NCBI RefSeq assembly: GCF_021535135.1
Contig: NZ_CP091036.1
Coordinates: 930,001-994,000, forward strand
Source: Antarcticibacterium sp. 1MA-6-2
Lineage (GTDB): Bacteria > Bacteroidota > Bacteroidia > Flavobacteriales > Flavobacteriaceae
Direction of reading: 5' to 3'
DNA: 64,000 bases
Each line of letters begins with the position of its first letter. Position 1 is the stretch's first letter. Under the pieces are notes generated by a model. The model saw only the letters and a program-made list of their open reading frames with translations. It ran no database searches and was not told the origin of the DNA. Shown one piece after another: positions 59,228 to 64,000 of the stretch. The position numbers and the translations under genes are program-made.

Positions 59228-61399
59228 TTAGTCAATTAGAGATAACTGGATTCGTTTATTATCTATATCTACGTCAAGAACCTTTACTACAAGCTGTTGA
59301 TTAAGTTTAACTACAGCGTTAACATCGCTAATAAATTCATTCGCCAATTTGGAAATATGAATTAATCCACTCTCTTTAATTCCAATATCTACAAAACATC
59401 CAAAATTTGTAATGTTATTTACTATTCCGGGTAACCTCATTCCCGTATGAAGATCTTCAATTTTTTTTACTGAAGGATCAAAGGAAAATTTTCTAAGGGA
59501 TTTACGTGGATCTATTCCGGGCTTTTCCAGTTCTCTAAAAATATCTTCAAGAGTAGGTAAACCCAAATCCCCTGTCACATATTTTTCCCGTTGGATCTTT
59601 TTTAAAATATCCTTATTGCCAATCAAGTCATTAATGGTGAGACTTTCATCTTTGGCCATTTTCTCCACTACATCATATCGCTCTGGATGTACAGAGGAAT
59701 TGTCCAGGGGATTTTTACCATTTCTTATTCTAAGGAAACCTGCAGCCTGTTCAAACGCTTTTGCCCCTAACCTGGGAATCTTAAGTAATTCCTTCCTGTC
59801 CTTTAAATTTCCTTTTTCCTTCCGGTAATTCACAATATTTTCTGCCAAAGAAGGACCTATTCCTGAAACATAAGAAAGCAGTTCTTTACTTGCGGTATTC
59901 ACATTAACTCCTATTCTGTTAACACAACTAACAACAACCCCATCTAGTTTTTCTTTTAACCTTGTTTGATCCACCTCATGTTGATACTGCCCCACTCCTA
60001 TTGCCTTTGGTTCAATTTTCACAAGTTCAGCCAAAGGGTCGCTCAACCTTCTTCCTATTGAAACAGAACCTCTTACTGTTACGTCGTAGTCAGGAAATTC
60101 ATCCCTCGCTATTTTTGAAGCGGAATAAACCGAGGCTCCTGCCTCATTTACTACAAAAATTTCAACCTCCCTGTCAAGTTGAACCTTTTTAATAAATTCT
60201 TCTGTTTCCCTGGAAGCTGTTCCATTACCAATCGCTATTGCTTCTATCTTATACGCATTAACCAGAGATTTCACTTTCTTTGTGGCCATTGCAATCTCCT
60301 TTTGAGGCGGATGCGGATAAATGGTTTCGTTGTAAAGGAGAGAACCATTTTCATCAAGACATACGATCTTACAACCCGATCTAAAGCCGGGATCAATTCC
60401 TAATATTCGCTTTCCTCCTAAAGGTGGAGACAAGAGTAATTGCTCAAGATTAGTGGCAAATACTTTAATTGCTTCCTCATCTGCTTTATTTTTTGCCTCT
60501 CCAAGAAATTCTGTAAAAAACGAAGGTTTCAAAAGTCGATTATAAGCATCTTCAATAGCTTCTTTAATAACTGTTGCTGAAGTATGTCGTTGGTTTTTTA
60601 TGAAGATCCTTGAAATTCTGGAAAGAGCTTCCTCGGGTTCAATTTCAATCTTCAACCTCAGGATCCCCTCATTTGCAGCACGATAAATTGCCAGAAATCG
60701 ATGGGAGGGTATCTTATTTAATGCCTCCTCCCAATTAAAATATTGGTTAAATTTTTGGGAAGCAGGATCATCAGCTTTCTTCTTAACCACGACAGAAGTT
60801 ATGGTAGCTTTCCTGCTGTATAAAGAACGAAGGTCTGCGCGTATTTTCTGGTCTTCATTTACCCATTCGGCAATAATATCTTTGGCTCCCTGCAAGGCTT
60901 CCTCTTCTGAATTTATTTTTGTATTCAGAAATCGTGATGCAGCATTACTTAAATTTATTTCCTGTTGAGCTACAATTATTCTTGCCAGTGGTTCAAGACC
61001 TGCTTCGCGGGCACTATCTGCTTTTGTTTTTCTTTTCTTTTTATAGGGTAGATAAAGATCTTCAACTTCAGTAAGATTGCCAGCCTTATTAATTGCCCTT
61101 TCAAGTTCAGGTGTTAGAGCTTCCTGCTCCCCAATGGCTTTTATAATAGCTGACTTTCGACTTTCTAAAATTCCATGTGTCTTAAGTAGACTCGCCACTT
61201 GTTCTATTTGTACTTCATCCAGGTTTCCGGTTTGTTCCTTTCTATATCTGGCGATAAAAGGAACAGTGGCATCAGAATCTAGTAATTCGACCGTATTTTT
61301 TATAGAGCGTTCAGGTAAACCTGAATATTTTAATATATATTTTTCTGAAGTCAAAATTTGAAAATTTGATAAGGAGGTGGCAAAGATAGACTCTTGCAC
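59228..61399 (-). CDS. tex: Tex family RNA-binding transcription accessory protein
   Basis: 723 residues. Order: N-terminal helical core (SIKNTVELLDSDATVPFIAR, then YRKEQTGNLDEVQI), YqgF-like nuclease-fold domain (GGKRILGIDPGFRSGCKIVC), helix-hairpin-helix (ELLSYVSGIGPSLAENIVNY), and a C-terminal S1 domain (GMRLPGIVNNITNFGCFVDI and ESGLIHISKLANEF). Intact. The nominal GTG-type start adds about 15 residues before the conserved beginning; a TTG inside (LTSEKYILKYSGL) may be the true start. Binds nucleic acid and affects transcription; also linked to stress tolerance. Confidence 0.95.
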   Translation of the reverse strand: MQESIFATSLSNFQILTSEKYILKYSGLPERSIKNTVELLDSDATVPFIARYRKEQTGNLDEVQIEQVASLLKTHGILESRKSAIIKAIGEQEALTPELERAINKAGNLTEVEDLYLPYKKKRKTKADSAREAGLEPLARIIVAQQEINLSNAASRFLNTKINSEEEALQGAKDIIAEWVNEDQKIRADLRSLYSRKATITSVVVKKKADDPASQKFNQYFNWEEALNKIPSHRFLAIYRAANEGILRLKIEIEPEEALSRISRIFIKNQRHTSATVIKEAIEDAYNRLLKPSFFTEFLGEAKNKADEEAIKVFATNLEQLLLSPPLGGKRILGIDPGFRSGCKIVCLDENGSLLYNETIYPHPPQKEIAMATKKVKSLVNAYKIEAIAIGNGTASRETEEFIKKVQLDREVEIFVVNEAGASVYSASKIARDEFPDYDVTVRGSVSIGRRLSDPLAELVKIEPKAIGVGQYQHEVDQTRLKEKLDGVVVSCVNRIGVNVNTASKELLSYVSGIGPSLAENIVNYRKEKGNLKDRKELLKIPRLGAKAFEQAAGFLRIRNGKNPLDNSSVHPERYDVVEKMAKDESLTINDLIGNKDILKKIQREKYVTGDLGLPTLEDIFRELEKPGIDPRKSLRKFSFDPSVKKIEDLHTGMRLPGIVNNITNFGCFVDIGIKESGLIHISKLANEFISDVNAVVKLNQQLVVKVLDVDIDNKRIQLSLID

Positions 61400-61431
61400 C
61401 CAAAAATTTCTCTGTCTCTAATAGATTATAA

Positions 61432-62396
61432 TCAAATTATACCTATATTCTTAGAATGCAGTAAAGCTTTGTCACTGCCTTTAAAGTAACAGGTAGAGAC
61501 ATTTAGACTTTCAATATTTTTAAGTACCGAATAAACTTTAATATTTTCCTTTCTTCCTGTTTGACGCAAATAAACAGCCTTTATATTCATTGGAAAAATC
61601 TTGCAAATCCTTTCATAAATAAAGGCATCTTTTTGAGAATCATCTCCCAACAATACATATTGCAAATGAGGATAAAAAGCAATTATGTCCTTAATCTTCT
61701 CAAATTTATGATCGTGACTGCCTCTTCCTGTCAATAGAAAATCTGAAATACTAGTTTTTATCTTTTTCAGTTTGATAACAGCTTTAGGCAAATTGTGCAT
61801 TTTGGCGAAATCATTTATAAAACCATAAAGATTCCATTCACTGCTGGAGACGTAGAAAAATGAATTTGATGCTTCTTCACTATCCTGTCCAGAAATACTC
61901 AAATGCTGTAATGTTGTACAACATCGTCAAAGATCTTCCTTTTATTAATATTCTTGAGGAGCATAACATAAAGCTTTTTAAAAAAGCTGTTACTATGAGA
62001 AATGAGAAAAGTATCATCAATATCTGATATTATTCCCACTTTACCGGGAAAAGGCTTGAGGAGTTCTCCTGTTTCTATTATTCCAATATCATTTATTTTA
62101 CAACTAACGCAGTATTCATGCCACCCGCTTTTTAGCTCCTCATTGAAGGGAATTTCAAATCGAAAATATCCATCATCTAATGTTTTAGTAGTAACTTCAA
62201 TATTTTTAAATTCCAGTTTTACAGTGATGTTCTGGAGAGGTTTAATCCTAAACATATGAATGATTGAAAAGGCATGTTTAATACCGCGCCTGTCTGTCCT
62301 GTATTTGTCGGGAGCCCAGGATTCAAAAACATGTCCAAAAACTACTAATTGATTTTCATTTACGTAGCCCCTGTATAATTTTAAATCTAATTTCAC
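61432..62396 (-). CDS. App1-like phosphatidate phosphatase domain protein (DUF2183), frameshifted
   Basis: About 321 residues. N-terminal beta-rich part (NENQLVVFGHVFESWAPDKY, GYFRFEIPFNEELKSGWHEY), then the HAD-like App1 domain: VGIISDIDDTFLISHS with the DxDxT catalytic motif, FFYVSSSEWNLYGFINDFA, FLLTGRGSHDHKFEKI, YVLLGDDSQKDAFIYERI. Yeast App1 removes phosphate from phosphatidate. Broken at 61905-61910 (GCTGTA; one base lost from GCTGGT, expected HYQHLSISGQD). Diverges from a diacylglycerol kinase-like gene 63 bases away. Confidence 0.85.
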
Positions 62397-62459
62397 CTTT
62401 GGTTTTTGTTAACTCACAATATTCTCCAAATTAATTAATTTTAAAGACAAATTGAAGAA

Positions 62460-63342
62460 ATGGCAGACATAAAGAAGGTTTTGCTCGTGGTAAATCCAAT
62501 TTCCGGAGCTGTAAATAAATCTGATTTGATAAAGGAGATAAAAAACGAAATAATTAAGAGAAATCTTACTCTATTTATTTTCGAGACCACAGGAGAAGAG
62601 GACACTTTTAATTTAAATAATAATATTGCAGAATTGCAGCCTGGTAGGATACTGGTAGTTGGAGGTGATGGTACTATAAAAATTGCTGCTGAAGCACTTA
62701 AAGGAAAGGATATTCCTATAGGCATCATACCTGCTTAGTTCTGCTAATGGACTGGCCGTGAATCTTAACCTGCCATCCAGTCCTCAGGAACAGATTGAAG
62801 TCGCACTTGATGCAAATGTAAAAGGCATGGATATCATTCTCATTAATGATGAGTATTGCCTGCACATGAGCGATTTCGGAGTAAATGCTGAGCTGATAAG
62901 GAAATACGAGCATTCAAAAATAAGAGGAAAGATAGGTTACTTCCTAAATTCCATTCCTACTCTTGTGCAGAGTAATTATCCTTTTCAGTTCCAAATTAAA
63001 GCCAATGGACAGGTACTTCAAAAAGAAGGAATTCTTTTGGCGATTGCAAATGCCAAATCCTATGGAACAGGTGCTACCGTTAATCCCAATGGAAAGATAG
63101 ATGATGGCTTCTTTGAAATTTTAGTTTTTAAAAATTTTGATTTTCTGGAAATTCTTAAAACCCTGCGGAACGAGGTGGAACTTAATCCCGATTTTATTGA
63201 AATAATTTCTACTCAAAATGCCCGTATAAGTTGCAAAAACCCCGTTGCCTTTCAGGTAGATGGGGAGTATATAGGCAAAAGAAAATTCGTCGAGGTAAGT
63301 ATTTTACCTCATAAAGTTAAGATAGCTTCTCCCCTGCAATAA
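62460..63342 (+). CDS. Diacylglycerol kinase-like lipid kinase (YegS/DagK family), frameshifted
   Basis: About 294 residues. Catalytic domain: VLLVVNPISGAVNKSDLIKE, ILVVGGDGTIKIAAEALKG with the GGDGT motif, and after the break GSANGLAVNLNLPSSPQEQI. C-terminal beta-sandwich with GILLAIANAKSYGTGATVNP and DDGFFEILVF. Broken at 62733-62739 by GCTTAGT (expected GCTGGT in IIPAGSANG). Members phosphorylate diacylglycerol, sphingosine-like lipids or related alcohols. Divergent from the App1-like gene, so the two could run opposite reactions. Confidence 0.88.
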
Positions 63343-63625
63343 AGTCTTATAAAATTATCAACACATTATTACCAAATATTTATCCACTATTCAACTTCCT
63401 CTTTAAATCTCCGGGAGACCTTGCAAATTCAAGCATTTTACAATTAAAAGGAAGCTTAGCTTCCTCTACTAAATTACTAAATTGTAAGAAAACACTCTAT
63501 TTAATTGCACAATATTCATTACTCAAAGGTTTGAGATTTTTATTTAGTTTGAATCTTAGAGAAATTTTTCATTAAATTTAGTCTCTAGATTCGCTTACCA
63601 ATTAATCATTGAAAAATTAATTTAT

Positions 63626-64000
63626 ATGAAAAACAATTATTTGAAGATCTGTTTCTTTCTTTTTGCTGTTTTCAGTTTTGGCTTCATTCAGGCTCAGGGA
63701 ACAGTTTCGGGAACGGTAACAGATGGTACGATGCCAATACCAGGTGTAAACATCATTGTGCAGGGCACTACTAATGGTACAACTACCGATTTCGACGGAA
63801 ACTATACTCTAAATAATGTACCGGATGATGCTGTACTTGTTTTTAGCTTTTTAGGTTATGGTAGTCAGGAAGTACTTGTAAATGGCAGGCAAACTATTAA
63901 TGTAACCATGCAAGAAGATGCTGCAGCCTTAAGTGAGGTAGTGGTAATTGGTTACGGTCAAACTACAGTAAGAGATGCTACTAGCGCCGTAGCGACTGTA
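63626..64000 (+). CDS. SusC-type TonB-dependent outer-membrane receptor, N-terminal part (cut by window end)
   Basis: 125 codons are visible and the frame is open at the window edge. Signal peptide (YLKICFFLFAVFSFGFIQAQ), CarboxypepD_reg-like domain (GTVSGTVTDGTMPIPGVNII, GTTTDFDGNYTLNNV, LVFSFLGYGSQEVLVNG) and then the SusC plug start EVVVIGYGQTTVRDATSAVA. Full proteins are about 1000 residues and usually precede a SusD partner, expected to the right. Substrate (glycan, peptide or other) cannot be told. Confidence 0.9.
   Translation, partial: MKNNYLKICFFLFAVFSFGFIQAQGTVSGTVTDGTMPIPGVNIIVQGTTNGTTTDFDGNYTLNNVPDDAVLVFSFLGYGSQEVLVNGRQTINVTMQEDAAALSEVVVIGYGQTTVRDATSAVATV

Noticed and set aside
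458..62739. Programmed ribosomal frameshifting or stop readthrough at TAA/TAG after GCT or ACT
   Set aside because: The scars appear on either strand relative to the gene and in several codon phases, with shifts of +2, +1 and -1. A translational signal would keep one orientation and one shift.
458..62739. Transposon footprints or TA target duplications (mariner type) leaving CTTAAG
   Set aside because: The outcomes vary (TTA, TA, TT, CT, CTA, loss) but always affect the second C of CCAG; a transposon footprint would be constant and not remove a C.
1..64000. CRISPR arrays, tRNA or rRNA genes, prophage or IS elements
   Set aside because: I saw no regular spaced repeats, no tRNA cloverleaf with TTCGANTC-type arm, no transposase or phage protein among the frames.

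Overview
The window looks like chromosome from a member of the Flavobacteriaceae (Bacteroidota), possibly near Gramella, Salegentibacter or Antarcticibacterium; the genus is a guess. The evidence is AT-rich coding DNA, promoters of the Bacteroidota type (TTTG, about 19 bases, TAnnTTTG), many Cys-anchored lipoproteins, DUF4199, DUF4252 and GlmU-like families, a type B L31, ECF sigma factors with lipoprotein or membrane partners, and a SusC-type TonB receptor entering at the right edge. I found no prophage, IS element, CRISPR array, rRNA or tRNA.

Layout. 1-0.94 kb: pirin. 1.2-8.9 kb: a TetR regulator, a class III cyclase-like DUF2652 protein, a lipoprotein and an RND tripartite efflux operon. 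Three near-identical palindromes (TAACACTGTTA) precede tetR, the cyclase-like gene and the pump, and look like TetR operators. 8.9-13.1 kb: two small genes, a PAP2 phosphatase, a sirtuin, purB. 13.2-15.3 kb (minus): an ECF sigma / membrane anti-sigma / two DUF4252 operon. 15.4-18.5 kb: tandem S41 protease lipoproteins. 18.6-24.8 kb: a vitamin B12 uptake locus, with a BtuG-like propeller lipoprotein and btuB behind a cobalamin riboswitch (minus), and btuF-btuC-btuD diverging (plus). 24.9-29.2 kb: rmuC, a thioesterase, a BASS transporter and small proteins. 29.3-39.6 kb: carB, rpmH, envelope proteins, mtaB, a GlmU-like protein, rpmE2. 39.7-44.9 kb: DUF4199, a GT2 glycosyltransferase, a phosphohexomutase, an ABC exporter. 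44.9-48.5 kb: tatA beside two Tat-signal ferritin-like proteins and an ECF/anti-sigma pair. 48.9-57.3 kb: a third ECF module, a YCF48-like lipoprotein, an RsmB-type methyltransferase, an LTD lipoprotein, purL. 57.5-64 kb: an anchored coiled protein, a PRC-barrel protein with repeats, tex, an App1-like phosphatase diverging from a diacylglycerol-kinase-like gene, and the start of a SusC receptor.

The strongest unexplained signal is that more than twenty genes, including purL, carB, the phosphohexomutase, mtaB and btuB, are broken by small indels, and 24 of these breaks fall at one short motif. Reconstructing the reading frame from protein homology, the original is CCAG followed by C or T on one strand, and its second C has become TTA, TA, TT, CT or CTA, or has been lost. 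This leaves marks such as CTTAAG, ACTAAGC and GCTAAGT. Both strands and several codon phases are hit, and other copies of the motif are intact. I infer a motif-specific consensus error, most simply explained by a modified cytosine in long-read data, rather than real gene loss. If so, the window indirectly reports a DNA modification with CCAG(C/T)-like specificity. In the feature list such genes are given over their full inferred span and marked frameshifted.
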